Part shown: one piece after another, positions 26,928-36,388 of the stretch
Numbering within the stretch: the stretch's first letter is position 1
How the letters are laid out: the number at the start of each line of letters is the position of its first letter
NCBI GenBank assembly: GCA_902168185.1
Contig: CABHOV010000046.1
Location: forward strand, 186,001-250,000
Source: an uncultured Bacteroides sp.
GTDB taxonomy: Bacteria > Bacteroidota > Bacteroidia > Cytophagales > Cyclobacteriaceae
Reading direction: 5' to 3'
DNA: 64,000 bases
Notes under the pieces: model-generated
What the model saw: the letters and a program-made list of their open reading frames with translations, nothing else
Told to the model about the DNA's origin: nothing
Database searches by the model: none
Translations under genes and position numbers: made by a program

Positions 26928-29900
26928 TTATAATTTAAGCGTGATGTTCATGCCGTACGTTCTGGGTGTAGGCATCTGTCCTATTTCAACACCAGGCAAA
27001 ATAGTAGAACCATTTAATGCCGCAGTTTCAGGATCGAACATCGGGAAGTCTGTAATCATCGCCAGATCGCGACCGTAGAGTGCTATACTCGCTTTGTTAA
27101 TAAATGTTCTGCTCAGCAACTTCGCGGGAAGATTATACTCAAGCCTCACTTCACGAAGCTTTACATAAGAAGCATCAAATGAATTCGACTCCACATTCGC
27201 TCTCCTATAGTAATCTGCATAAAAATCCGGAAGCGTTACCTGCTTTGTATTCGGGGAATACGTACCATCACCATTATCTACTACACCTTCGCCAATGATA
27301 AAGCCGTCTTCACGTCCGCGTAGCGTATGTTCAAGCTTACCCTGCTCCGACATCTTGTGATGCGTCTGCGAATATACTATACCGCCATATTGGCCATCGA
27401 TCAGGAAGCTGAATCTGAAATTCTTATAGCTGAACTCATTTAATAAACCACCCTTCCAGTCGGCATACGCGTTGCCTATATATTGAATGGCATCTGGTCT
27501 CGCAGGAAGCCCATCCTTGGTATAGATGATCTGTCCGTCTGGGGCACGCTTGAATCCAAATCCATATATATCTCCGGTAGTGCCACCTACCGTTGCTGCG
27601 ATGGTAGCATTACCGCCATAGCCTATATCCATTCTGCCGCCAAGCTCTTCCGGCAACGATATAACTTTGTTATAGTTCTTCGCCCACGTAAGCGTAGTAT
27701 TCCATTTAAATGCTGCGGTGCTGATCGGGCTTCCATTCAGTACAAGTTCAATGCCCTGGTTTCTTACCTTTCCTGCATTCAACACTGCACTGCTATAGCC
27801 GGTGGTAGGATCAACGGGCACATCTACAATGTGGTTGGTGGTGAGGTTCCGGTACAGGGTTATATTCATGCCGACTCTGCGGTTAAAGAGTATATATTCA
27901 AGACCGGCCTCGTAGTTGGTATTGAGTTCCGGCTTAAAATCAGCATTGAACAACGTAGTGGATACACTGCCGGATCCGGGGAACTCGCTGGTTCCATAGT
28001 ACTTCTTTGTTTTATAGGGATCGGTATCTCCACCTACGGCTGCAGCTGCAAGTCTGATCTTGGCAAAAGATATAGCTGTGGGTAAATTGAATACTTCGCT
28101 TAGAATAACGCTTGAACTTACCGATGGATAGAAATAAGAATTGTTCTTGGACGGCAATGTGCTAGCCCAATCGTTACGCGCAGTTACATCCAAAAATATT
28201 TTATCGTCATACGATAAAGAAGCCAATGCATACAGACTGTTGATCTTCTTGTCTTCATCATTGATCGATGTCATGGGACTACTCACACCGTTCGATAATT
28301 TATATACTCCGGGAATGACAAGTCCATCCACATATGAATTTGTCTGGTCAAGATTCCGCTCCATTCTGTTTCCACCTGCAGAAACACGAAGATCGAAGCG
28401 TTCAGAGATCCTGTCTTTATAGGTAATTAAGAAATCTGTATTGATTTCAGAGTATCCTACATTTTGCAATTTGAAATATCCTTTCTGGAAATTAGCCGTG
28501 CTGAACGGTCTGCGTTGTTCACGCTCTTCCTGATTCAACGTAATTCCAGAACGAACCATTACTTCAAATTTCTTCGAGAGTTCATAGGTAGCAGAAAGAT
28601 TTCCAACCAGAGAGTTGCTCTTCACAGAGTTCGTCATCTCATACGCAATCAGGTATGGATTATCAATGAAAGAACTAAACGGATGAATCTGATCAATTTG
28701 ATCTTTACCATTTTTCCAACGCGGCTCATACCATTTCAAATCAACGTTTGGATTCTGAAAGATCATAAAATATGAAATCGACTGATTGTTATATCCCGTG
28801 GCTGGAAGGTTATCGCTTTGCTTGTTGGTATAATTTATTTTGCTGGCGATCTTGATCTTATCCGAGACTTTATGATTTACACTGAAGGCAGCAGTGAGTC
28901 TTTCATACCCGGTATTCGGCATGATCCATTCGTTCTTGGTATGCGTGATGGATGCACGCGCTGAACTTTTATCGTTACCACCTTCTATGGATATATTGTT
29001 CGTGAAGGTTGAACCCGTACGCCAGAATCCTTTGATATTATCTTTATAGGGTTGCCACAACACACGCTCGGGTGAAGTTCCTTGTACGGTTGGATCGTAT
29101 TGATAGTATAGCTGCCCATTGAACTTCGGACCGAATGCACTGCTGGTTCCACCTGTGCTCGCACCGTCGGCCGTTGCTCCATACGAGTAATATAGCTGTC
29201 CATCTGCATTGAAAGCCTTGCCTGTGCCCTGACCATATTCATATTGATAATCAGGCCACTTCAGTACATCGTTAAAACTTAAATTCGAATTTATAGTCAC
29301 ACCCAACCCTTTGCCTGCACGCGAACCTGACTTGGTTGTAATGATGATCGCACCATTACCCCCGCGGCTTCCATACAAGGCTGCTGCGCTCGCACCTTTC
29401 AATACGGTTATACTTTCAATATCATCTGGGTTGATATCAGCTATACCATTACCAAAATCGATTGGCACATCATTTCCTGAACCAGCACCGTATGCGTTGC
29501 TCACACCGGAACTTGCCATGCCTGTATTCATAGGCACTCCATCCAATACGATGAGCGCTGTATTCTTATTTGTTAAAAATGAATTATCGCCTCTGAGTTT
29601 TATACGTGTTGAATTAAGTGGACCGGAACCTGAGGAGAGAAGACTTAATCCAGCTACTTTACCGGAGAGTGCAGCAGACCAGTTATTGGAACGCGCATCG
29701 TTTACAGCACTTTCATTTAACACTTGCGTGGAATACCCAAGTGCTTTTTCCTCACGTTTTATACCAAGGGCAGTAACAATTACCTCATTGAGCAGCGCTT
29801 TATCTTCCTGAAGCTGAACGTCAATTTTTGTATTGCCGTTGAGTGCTACTTCTTGTGTTTTGAATCCTATAAAACTAAATACCAGCACACTGTTGTTGTC

Positions 29901-30116
29901 CAGTACCTGGTCCGTTGTAAGTATATACGTACCGTCCGCGTTGGTTACTGTACCTATATTCGTTCCTTTTACAAGAACGTTTACACCGGGAAGCGGAGCG
30001 TTCGTACTGTCTGATACAATACCTGAAATTGTTTGTGCGCTGATGAAACTGCAACACATTAACAAGATCAACACGCTTAAAACTATTGATTTTTTGCGGG
30101 TAGAATTTTCTCTCAT
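26928..30116 (-). CDS. SusC/RagA-family TonB-dependent outer-membrane transporter
   Basis: A 1062-residue SusC-type receptor. It has a signal peptide (ending FISAQ at about residue 28), a carboxypeptidase-like domain (29-110: ISGIVSDSTNAPLPGVNVLVKG begins with ISGIVSDST), then a plug containing NEVIVTALGIKREEKALGYS split by motif NEVIVTALGIK, with the SusC hallmark ALYGSRGGNGAIIITTKSG. About 22 outer-membrane strands complete the barrel, ending in NITLKL. It imports the substrate captured by the SusD partner using TonB energy. No sigma/anti-sigma genes are adjacent. Domain order and length are normal. Confidence 0.95.
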   Translation of the reverse strand: MRENSTRKKSIVLSVLILLMCCSFISAQTISGIVSDSTNAPLPGVNVLVKGTNIGTVTNADGTYILTTDQVLDNNSVLVFSFIGFKTQEVALNGNTKIDVQLQEDKALLNEVIVTALGIKREEKALGYSTQVLNESAVNDARSNNWSAALSGKVAGLSLLSSGSGPLNSTRIKLRGDNSFLTNKNTALIVLDGVPMNTGMASSGVSNAYGAGSGNDVPIDFGNGIADINPDDIESITVLKGASAAALYGSRGGNGAIIITTKSGSRAGKGLGVTINSNLSFNDVLKWPDYQYEYGQGTGKAFNADGQLYYSYGATADGASTGGTSSAFGPKFNGQLYYQYDPTVQGTSPERVLWQPYKDNIKGFWRTGSTFTNNISIEGGNDKSSARASITHTKNEWIMPNTGYERLTAAFSVNHKVSDKIKIASKINYTNKQSDNLPATGYNNQSISYFMIFQNPNVDLKWYEPRWKNGKDQIDQIHPFSSFIDNPYLIAYEMTNSVKSNSLVGNLSATYELSKKFEVMVRSGITLNQEEREQRRPFSTANFQKGYFKLQNVGYSEINTDFLITYKDRISERFDLRVSAGGNRMERNLDQTNSYVDGLVIPGVYKLSNGVSSPMTSINDEDKKINSLYALASLSYDDKIFLDVTARNDWASTLPSKNNSYFYPSVSSSVILSEVFNLPTAISFAKIRLAAAAVGGDTDPYKTKKYYGTSEFPGSGSVSTTLFNADFKPELNTNYEAGLEYILFNRRVGMNITLYRNLTTNHIVDVPVDPTTGYSSAVLNAGKVRNQGIELVLNGSPISTAAFKWNTTLTWAKNYNKVISLPEELGGRMDIGYGGNATIAATVGGTTGDIYGFGFKRAPDGQIIYTKDGLPARPDAIQYIGNAYADWKGGLLNEFSYKNFRFSFLIDGQYGGIVYSQTHHKMSEQGKLEHTLRGREDGFIIGEGVVDNGDGTYSPNTKQVTLPDFYADYYRRANVESNSFDASYVKLREVRLEYNLPAKLLSRTFINKASIALYGRDLAMITDFPMFDPETAALNGSTILPGVEIGQMPTPRTYGMNITLKL

Positions 30117-30354
30117 CGTTTGGTTTCGTTTTTTTTTGAAAACACAAACGTAAAAGCAGAGACATACTTTTAGTGTCGCGAGTCTATTATCAAATAATTA
30201 ACTTATTATTAATTAGACTATAATAGCCGATAACAACCCAAAATAAGGTATTTATAACATTTTAGAAGTAGAGGCAGGGCAGGATTAATGACGCGTATTG
30301 TGGCGGGTACCCCTGGCGTTGTGAATCAAAAACGAGTCCGTAAGAATGCTATAC

Positions 30355-30389
30355 TTCAGTATGCGGATCACGAACGATCGCATACTGAA
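30355..30389 (-). terminator. Hairpin downstream of the receiver-protein gene
   Basis: TTCAGTATGCG (30355-30365) and CGCATACTGAA (30379-30389) form an 11-bp perfect stem with a 13-base loop, just 7 bases past the stop of the minus-strand receiver gene. It lacks an immediate T-run, so it may work as a weak terminator or RNA stabiliser. Confidence 0.55.
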
Positions 30390-30396
30390 AGCATAG

Positions 30397-30789
30397 TTAC
30401 TGTAAAATTTCCTTCAACGTATCGGGAGATAGCGGCTTGCTGATATAGTCTTCAACTCCATAAGATTTAACTTTCGCTATATCGGATGGATTCTCTGAAG
30501 AGGACACAACAATAATTTTGATATCATCCTTTTGGTCTCTTGGAAGTTTACTGAACTCTTCGAGAAATGAAAAGCCATTCATGATCGGCATGTTCAGATC
30601 CAGAAAAATATGTGAAGGTATATTATGCAATCCTTGAAATGATTCTTGCAAAAGTTTCATCGCCTCCCGCCCATTGAATACACTATATACCTCCTTCACC
30701 AGGTTTACTCTTTTCAATAGGCTCTCCGTTATAAAATTGAAAACGGGCTCATCATCGACTAACAATACTGTATGTGAATGTGCTACCAT
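30397..30789 (-). CDS. Single-domain response regulator (receiver only)
   Basis: A 130-residue CheY-like receiver with no output domain. It has the acidic pair VDDE (D12, D13), the phosphoacceptor D64 in FLDLNMP, a conserved VVSSSENPSD loop, and K118 in SKPLS. Such proteins act as phosphate relays or bind partner proteins. No kinase is adjacent, so the partner is unknown. It shares no operon; the next gene on its strand is more than 2 kb away and is separated by divergent genes. Function beyond phosphorelay cannot be deduced. Confidence 0.9.
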   Translation of the reverse strand: MVAHSHTVLLVDDEPVFNFITESLLKRVNLVKEVYSVFNGREAMKLLQESFQGLHNIPSHIFLDLNMPIMNGFSFLEEFSKLPRDQKDDIKIIVVSSSENPSDIAKVKSYGVEDYISKPLSPDTLKEILQ

Positions 30790-31211
30790 ATGTTTATATA
30801 TTTAATTAGGACAATGTGTGCAAAGGATAATATTATCAAACAACCTACTACATACCAAGCGCTTATCGATATTTTATCATGGCATGGATTTTTACCACAG
30901 TAAAAAAAATGCTAACTGTAGAATAAATCTTCAGGACAACGACCATTTCCGCTGTCCAATTACAAAACACAGGTTGATTGAAAATGTTTTCTGCATTCCA
31001 AAGAAGAGAACATCTTTACTGTCCTGAAGGCATTATTGGACATCTTTTTTTAAAGAAAAAAAATCAAATCAGGGAAACCCACGCTGCTTTGCATCGTTCA
31101 AATTCTTCGGATACCTTTTAAGATCATATTAAAATGTTTTAAATTTTCCAAGCGGTAAAATCGTATTGTCTTAATTTTTTTCAGCGTATAATTGAGAGAG
31201 TTCTATTGTCT
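30790..31211. other. AT-rich intergenic region without recognisable gene
   Basis: This 422-base gap lies between two divergent genes. It is AT-rich with several A/T tracts and short frames that lack any family signature; the one 69-codon frame reads as a random Cys/His/Lys-rich string. It presumably holds the promoters of both flanking genes, but I cannot identify them with confidence. Confidence 0.4.
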
Positions 31212-31553
31212 ATGCAAAACACCGATGCGGAGTTGTTATTGGCCAAATTATCTACTGAAAAGATAATTGAATTGGTGCGAGTTACGCGTAATAACTACAT
31301 ATTAGAATTCCTGGAAGGCGATGCGATACAGCAGTTTTTCACTGAGCACTATCACATGCCACAGCTCAGCACCATTAAAATCGAATTCCTGAAACGTGAT
31401 CTCAAAATGTTACTGGGATCTTCCGTTGATCTCGTTCATTATGCCTCCGTTATCAAAGAAATTAAAGACTCCAATGTTCTGGAGGTAGCTCAACATCATC
31501 AGTTATTCTTCAATCGTGAATTTGAAGGGATCTTTAAAAAGTATATCTTCTAA
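31212..31553 (+). CDS. Small protein of unknown function
   Basis: A 113-residue, mostly helical hydrophilic protein (QNTDAELLLAKLSTEKIIELV, ending FEGIFKKYIF). I recognise no family and see no signal peptide, membrane segment or metal site. The open frame is long for its position and the composition is protein-like. The likely start is the ATG at 31212; the open frame extends upstream through a TTG at 31206. It precedes thioredoxin by 94 bases on the same strand, so it may share its transcript. Confidence 0.6.
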   Translation: MQNTDAELLLAKLSTEKIIELVRVTRNNYILEFLEGDAIQQFFTEHYHMPQLSTIKIEFLKRDLKMLLGSSVDLVHYASVIKEIKDSNVLEVAQHHQLFFNREFEGIFKKYIF

Positions 31554-31647
31554 TACTGTCCAATCTCTATAGTTTTACACAGAACTCTCTGCCAATTCTA
31601 TTTGTTTTGAAATGCGTAGTGATTTCTCACAATTATCAATATGCAGT

Positions 31648-31950
31648 ATGGCAAAAGCAACATTTTCAGATTTAATCAGCAGCGATAAGCCCACTTTCGT
31701 GGATTTCTCAGCAGAATGGTGTGGGCCGTGTAAAATGATGGCTCCTATCCTCGAGGATTTAAAATCGCAGATAGGCGATAAAGCCAAGATCATTAAAATT
31801 GATATCGATCGTAATCCACAAGCAGCCGCTGCTTACCAGGTGCAAAGTGTTCCCACGCTTGTACTCTTTAAAAAAGGAAATATAGTTTGGCGTCAGTCAG
31901 GCGTGGTTCCAACAGAATACCTGAAGCGTGTGATTGATCAACACGCATAA
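31648..31950 (+). CDS. trxA: Thioredoxin
   Basis: A 100-residue thioredoxin with the canonical active site WCGPCKMM (residues 24-31; cysteines 25 and 28), followed by the cis-proline segment [11 protein letters not shown]. It is short and cytoplasmic, without signal peptide. It reduces disulfides of target enzymes using thioredoxin reductase. The Met at 31648 starts directly at the thioredoxin fold; the upstream Met at 31612 adds residues not found in the family. The thioredoxin-reductase-like protein at 60167 lacks the cysteines needed to reduce it. Confidence 0.93.
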   Translation: MAKATFSDLISSDKPTFVDFSAEWCGPCKMMAPILEDLKSQIGDKAKIIKIDIDRNPQAAAAYQVQSVPTLVLFKKGNIVWRQSGVVPTEYLKRVIDQHA

Positions 31951-31957
31951 TATATTG

Positions 31958-33193
31958 CTACTCTTTTGTGATCCGGAAAAAATCAAACACCGAACCGTCT
32001 TTCGTGTCTATAGCCTCAGCCCAAAGTTGTTTTCCTGACACATGAATTTGCATGAACGCCCACAAGTGTTTTGTAAATGCAACCAGGTTAGGATGCACAC
32101 ATTGAGATGGGTTCGGTGTGTAGGCTGTGGGATCTGATCCAAAGCCACGCAACTTTCCCCCACTTCCTGCTGTAATGCTGATAAACCCTTCGGGATTCCG
32201 GTATACATTTCCTGCTCCTATATATTTTCTAATGGGCAGGCCTTTGTCATTCATCGGGTTCAATCGTTCATAAGTATGCGCGTGACCGTTTAAAACAACA
32301 TCAACTTTATACTTTGTAAACAGAGGATATAGTTCGACTACCTTTTTATTGTCGTCCTTATAGGTACATGTCTTACCGTTATGATGAAGAAAGACTATCA
32401 ACCAATCATATTTACCTTGTGCTTTTTCCAGGTCTGCTATTAACCAGGCCCGTTGTTTTTCAAATTCATGGAAGTCACCGTTCTTCGAATCAAGTCCTAC
32501 AAAATGAGTATTCCCGTAATCAAAGCTGTAGTAATGTCCGTTGTTGGGTAACTTCCATTCTTTCAAAAAGTTTTCTTCCGGATCTACAACCCAATCATGA
32601 TTACCCAGCACAGCAAAGGTTGGTATGTTTGAAAAGACATCCTTAAAATACGGGAACAAATGTTTATCATATCCTTCACTCTCCCCATTGGGATATACTA
32701 TATCTCCGAGCAACAAACCAAAATGAGGTTGCTGTTTTAGCTTCATAATTCCTACCGCCATTTTATCCGGCTTCCCTCCTTCCCCAACGGGTTCCCCTAT
32801 ATCTCCGGCTGTAAAAAAAGTAAATGCCTCTGTGGCATCAACGGGAGCTCTGAAAAAAAGCGAATCCGTTTTCGACAACTCTCTATCATTTGTAAAAATC
32901 TTATACTGATAGCGCATTGCTTTTTTCAAACCATGAATAGTTACCGTGCTGCCATACCCGGCTCTCGCTTTTGTCACTTTACCCGAGATCGTTTGCCATG
33001 CAGTATCATTCTGTACGCGCACCATTGCTTTACAGGTTGTGGCTACATCCGTTTTCCAAAGAATACTAATGCTGTCGGCTATAGCAGTCTGCAGATAGGG
33101 CGCGCGAATAAGCTGAGGTATACCTTCTTGCTGACCTCTTGATGTATAAGCGTTTAATACAAGGATCGTTATGAAAAGAATTCTAGAATGCAT
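31958..33193 (-). CDS. Secreted purple-acid-phosphatase-like metallophosphoesterase
   Basis: A 411-residue exported enzyme with signal peptide 1-20 (ending SRGQ). Residues 25-115 resemble the N-terminal fibronectin-like domain of purple acid phosphatases (IRAPYLQ start). The catalytic domain has the full ligand set: TAGDIGE, LLGDIVYPNG, VLGNHDW, HHNG and NGHAHTYER. These enzymes release phosphate from many phosphomonoesters, usually at low pH and with a dinuclear metal centre. It is 39 bases downstream of the polyphosphate kinase gene on the same strand, so phosphate release and storage genes may be linked. Substrate not deducible. Confidence 0.9.
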   Translation of the reverse strand: MHSRILFITILVLNAYTSRGQQEGIPQLIRAPYLQTAIADSISILWKTDVATTCKAMVRVQNDTAWQTISGKVTKARAGYGSTVTIHGLKKAMRYQYKIFTNDRELSKTDSLFFRAPVDATEAFTFFTAGDIGEPVGEGGKPDKMAVGIMKLKQQPHFGLLLGDIVYPNGESEGYDKHLFPYFKDVFSNIPTFAVLGNHDWVVDPEENFLKEWKLPNNGHYYSFDYGNTHFVGLDSKNGDFHEFEKQRAWLIADLEKAQGKYDWLIVFLHHNGKTCTYKDDNKKVVELYPLFTKYKVDVVLNGHAHTYERLNPMNDKGLPIRKYIGAGNVYRNPEGFISITAGSGGKLRGFGSDPTAYTPNPSQCVHPNLVAFTKHLWAFMQIHVSGKQLWAEAIDTKDGSVFDFFRITKE

Positions 33194-33232
33194 GCTTGAT
33201 TTCCGTTAGGGCAAATATATTTTTAATAAAAA

Positions 33233-35299
33233 TCATTCTTGATGCTGCGTTATCAAATTACAAATCGCTTCCTGCGAACGAAGCGGTTTATCGCTCGTTA
33301 CCGGTATATTATTCAAGTCACTGTCGATTCGCACAGCCTGCAAAGTGTCAGCTACCTGCAACGATAATATTTCAATTAATTCAGATTTCAGTTGTGGATC
33401 ATATACCGGGAAACACACTTCAATACGCCTATATATATTGCGGTTCATCCAGTCGGCCGAGCCAAGGTATACTTCAGGCTTTCCATTATTTCCAAACAAA
33501 AATATTCTGCCATGCTCCAGGTATCGATCAACAATGCGGGTTACATGAATATTCTCACTCACGCCTGTGACACCCGGTATGAGGCAACATATACTTCTTA
33601 CGATAAGATTAATCTTTACACCAGCCTGCGATGCCTCATATAGTTTTGAAATCAATACCTGGTCTTCCAGATTATTGAGTTTGATGGTGAGCGATGCCTG
33701 TACGTTATTTTTAGCATATTGAATCTCACGTTCAATCAATCCCGTGAATCGTTGCTGTAGGTTGAACTGACCTACCAGCAGGTGCTCGAATTTCATTTCG
33801 TCTGCAGCTTTCGGTCTTCGTCTTTTCTTGAGGAATAAAAAGAGATCTTCAGCTTCTCTCAGCATGGGTTGATGCGCAGTGAACAAAACATGATCGGTAT
33901 AAAACCGCGCTGTGCTTTCATTGAAATTTCCCGTTGCCAACAGGCCGTTGTATTCATACCCTTTCGCACATTTCTTCTTGATCACCGCGAGCTTGGCGTG
34001 TACTTTCAGCGCAGGTATACTATCGATGATGGTGACTCCCGAACTCTTCATTCTTTTTGCCCACTTGATGTTGTTCGCTTCATCGAACCTCGCTTTAAGT
34101 TCTACAAATACCATCACCTTCTTCCCGTTGCGGGCTGCATTGATGAGCGCATTGACAATGCGTGAATCGCTGGCTACACGGTATAGCGTAACATAAATCC
34201 GGGTAACATGAACATCGATGGCGGCTTCATTAAAAAAACGAAGTACCGTCTCATAGGAATGATACGGAGCATGAAGAATGATGTCTCTTTTTGTTATATC
34301 ATCGAGCAGACAGTCCTTCTCGTTTTTTATAATATATTTCTTTTGTGGATAGGGATGATATAGCAGCTGTTGATCATGTATTTGTATCGATGACAGGTCT
34401 TTCAAATTATGATATACTCCACCCTTTATAAAATCAGCGCCTTTCAAGCCAAACCGATTGCGGAGTAAATCTATAGTTTGTTGTTTCATCGCTGGCTCGT
34501 AAAGGAAACGCGTTGCCAGGCCGGAGTCTCGCTGTGCTATTTTTTTCTCGATCTTCTTGGCAATGTTTCCCTCGAATTCATCTTCAAGGTCAAGCTCGGC
34601 ATCGCGGGTGATCTTAAAACTCTTGCATGACAATACCGGCTGATCATAAAACAATTTACCAATGAACATCTTCATGATGTCATCGAGGAATATAATATAA
34701 TGCGTGCCGTTATGCTGAACATTATAGAACCGTGGCAGACTTTCTGATGGAACGTTGATCACAAAGCTCGTCTCCTCTCCTTTTGTCGTGGCAACCGTGG
34801 CAGCCAGGTATATCTTGTTGTTCTCCGGGAAGAAATCCGTTGGTGACGAAATGTTTACAATGTGGATATAGGCCGCCACTACGTTCATAAAGTAATCTTG
34901 CAGAAAACGCTCGATCGTTTCCGGTACAGGCTCGTTATATACCAGGTGAATGTTGTGTTGCCTGAGTGCTGGAAGAATTTGCTCGCGGATGATCGAACCA
35001 AAAAACGTCTGTTGCTTCATCACAACACGATTGATCGTATCTACCTGTGAATCGTTTTCAGCATTTTTTTTGTCACGCGTTAATTTATGCAATGCCTTGA
35101 GAGCAGGAATGCGTACGCGGTAGAACTCGTCCAGGTTGGAAGAATAAATTGCCAGGAACTTGATTCGTTCCATAAGCGGAACGGTATCGCGCGAAGCCTC
35201 TGTCAGTACCCGTTCATTGAAGGATAGCCAACTGAGATCACGATCAAAGAATGTATACTTAACCGCCTTGCCTTTTTTCTTCGCCACTTGCATGTTCAT
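33233..35299 (-). CDS. ppk1: Polyphosphate kinase 1
   Basis: A 688-residue PPK1, about normal length. It has an N-terminal domain beginning DRDLSWLSFNERVLTEA, a head domain, and two phospholipase-D-like catalytic halves: KVHAKLAVI with the autophosphorylated histidine, LATGNFNESTARFYTDH, then the second-half VYLGSADWMNRNIYRRIE with the second histidine-region residues. It makes polyphosphate chains from ATP at the membrane. Neighbouring phosphatase genes suggest a phosphate-handling cluster. The gene begins with a 110-base upstream gap shared with the cupin gene on the same strand. Confidence 0.95.
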   Translation of the reverse strand: MNMQVAKKKGKAVKYTFFDRDLSWLSFNERVLTEASRDTVPLMERIKFLAIYSSNLDEFYRVRIPALKALHKLTRDKKNAENDSQVDTINRVVMKQQTFFGSIIREQILPALRQHNIHLVYNEPVPETIERFLQDYFMNVVAAYIHIVNISSPTDFFPENNKIYLAATVATTKGEETSFVINVPSESLPRFYNVQHNGTHYIIFLDDIMKMFIGKLFYDQPVLSCKSFKITRDAELDLEDEFEGNIAKKIEKKIAQRDSGLATRFLYEPAMKQQTIDLLRNRFGLKGADFIKGGVYHNLKDLSSIQIHDQQLLYHPYPQKKYIIKNEKDCLLDDITKRDIILHAPYHSYETVLRFFNEAAIDVHVTRIYVTLYRVASDSRIVNALINAARNGKKVMVFVELKARFDEANNIKWAKRMKSSGVTIIDSIPALKVHAKLAVIKKKCAKGYEYNGLLATGNFNESTARFYTDHVLFTAHQPMLREAEDLFLFLKKRRRPKAADEMKFEHLLVGQFNLQQRFTGLIEREIQYAKNNVQASLTIKLNNLEDQVLISKLYEASQAGVKINLIVRSICCLIPGVTGVSENIHVTRIVDRYLEHGRIFLFGNNGKPEVYLGSADWMNRNIYRRIEVCFPVYDPQLKSELIEILSLQVADTLQAVRIDSDLNNIPVTSDKPLRSQEAICNLITQHQE

Positions 35300-35409
35300 A
35301 ATATCTATCCCGAATAGCCGGTAAGATATAGTTCAAAGGGTTGGGCAACAACAAGGAGTCTAAAAAAATTAACGGATTATGTGAACATTAACATTGGAGT
35401 AATACAAGT

Positions 35410-35763
35410 TCAAGGCAACACAATAAAAATGGATTTGCGTTTTTCTGGCAGAAGATTCCTGGTTTTATGTCCTTTACCCGAAGTATCTTCCACCAGTAAA
35501 ACGTGTCCTGTGCTGAATGTTCTTGTATCCCCCAACGATGTTTGTATCTCGATCGATCCGTCCAGCAGAATGATATACTGTCGTTGTGGGGCCGTATGAA
35601 AATCCCAATCATAGGAAGGCTCGACTTCGCGGAAGATGATCCCTTGTGTTGCAATCATCTCTGACAAGCTTCCCACCACACCCGACTCCGTCAAGGGAAT
35701 GGCTATATCTTCAAAATGACTTTCGCCCGCTGCGTCACTATATATGCGTGTTACGGTAAACAT
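35410..35763 (-). CDS. Cupin-fold protein
   Basis: A 117-residue single-domain cupin-like protein. The beta-barrel is shown by strands with YIILLDGSIEIQTSLG, RTFSTGHVLLVEDTSGKGH, which are typical cupin motif 2 spacing; motif 1 metal residues are weak (WDFHTAPQRQ). It starts 2 bases after the esterase gene stop on the same strand, so it is in the dioxygenase/esterase operon. Cupins there may act as small dioxygenases or binding proteins. Function unknown; family confidence moderate. Confidence 0.78.
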   Translation of the reverse strand: MFTVTRIYSDAAGESHFEDIAIPLTESGVVGSLSEMIATQGIIFREVEPSYDWDFHTAPQRQYIILLDGSIEIQTSLGDTRTFSTGHVLLVEDTSGKGHKTRNLLPEKRKSIFIVLP

Positions 35764-35765
35764 GA

Positions 35766-36386
35766 TCAGTTTACAAATACAAGTTTGTTTGCCTGATCGA
35801 TCTCATCCTGACTCACCGTATGCCCCATATTCTGATATACCTTTTCGATTACGGCAGCATGCATGTTTTTCAGAACGCCTGTTGTCGCCTGCACGCGCTC
35901 TACCGGTACATGTGGATCCGGATTGCTGGTGCCTATAAATACAGGAGTGCCTTCAAAGTTCCCGGTATAGTTCTGAGTATATAGCTTATCGCCAATCAAT
36001 CCTCCGGTAAATGCCACAATGCCTCCCCACTTTTTTGCGTTACGGGTTGTAAACTCGAGGGTAAGGCACGCGCCTTGCGAGAAGCCCGCAAAGTATATAT
36101 TCTCCGAAGCAATACCAGCCGCATTCAAATCTTTAACGATATCACCCACCAATTGCAAGGCCGATGAAAGCCAGGGTTCGTTGTGATCCGGGTTCGCCAT
36201 GAATGAATAAGGATACCAGGTATAGTTTGTTGCCTGCGGTGCTACAAGTGCATACTCCTTTACATTCAAATGCGTTGCAAGCGAAAGTATATCTGACGCC
36301 TCTGCACCGCGTCCGTGCAACATGATCAATGCCTTCTTCGCTTCTTTTATATTTTTTCCTGCAGTAACTATTTCTTTTTTATGCAT
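35766..36386 (-). CDS. MhqD-like phospholipase/carboxylesterase
   Basis: A 206-residue alpha/beta hydrolase of the carboxylesterase/phospholipase family. The oxyanion segment is LIMLHGRGAEASD, the nucleophile elbow is GFSQGAC (GxSxG), the acid is in TSNPDPHVPVERV and the histidine is in NMGHTVSQDE. In Bacillus the relative MhqD is encoded next to a ring-cleaving dioxygenase in the quinone-response regulon. Here the same pairing occurs: it begins 2 bases after the second dioxygenase gene. It probably hydrolyses esters formed or encountered during quinone or phenolic stress. Confidence 0.88.
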   Translation of the reverse strand: MHKKEIVTAGKNIKEAKKALIMLHGRGAEASDILSLATHLNVKEYALVAPQATNYTWYPYSFMANPDHNEPWLSSALQLVGDIVKDLNAAGIASENIYFAGFSQGACLTLEFTTRNAKKWGGIVAFTGGLIGDKLYTQNYTGNFEGTPVFIGTSNPDPHVPVERVQATTGVLKNMHAAVIEKVYQNMGHTVSQDEIDQANKLVFVN

Positions 36387-36388
36387 GA

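Noticed and set aside
30355-30389. Hairpin as a riboswitch
   Set aside because: It is a simple stem-loop after a stop codon without conserved aptamer elements; terminator or RNA-end role is simpler.
30818-31027. 69-codon plus-strand frame in the gap near 31 kb
   Set aside because: Random Cys/His/Lys-rich string without start context; not supported.
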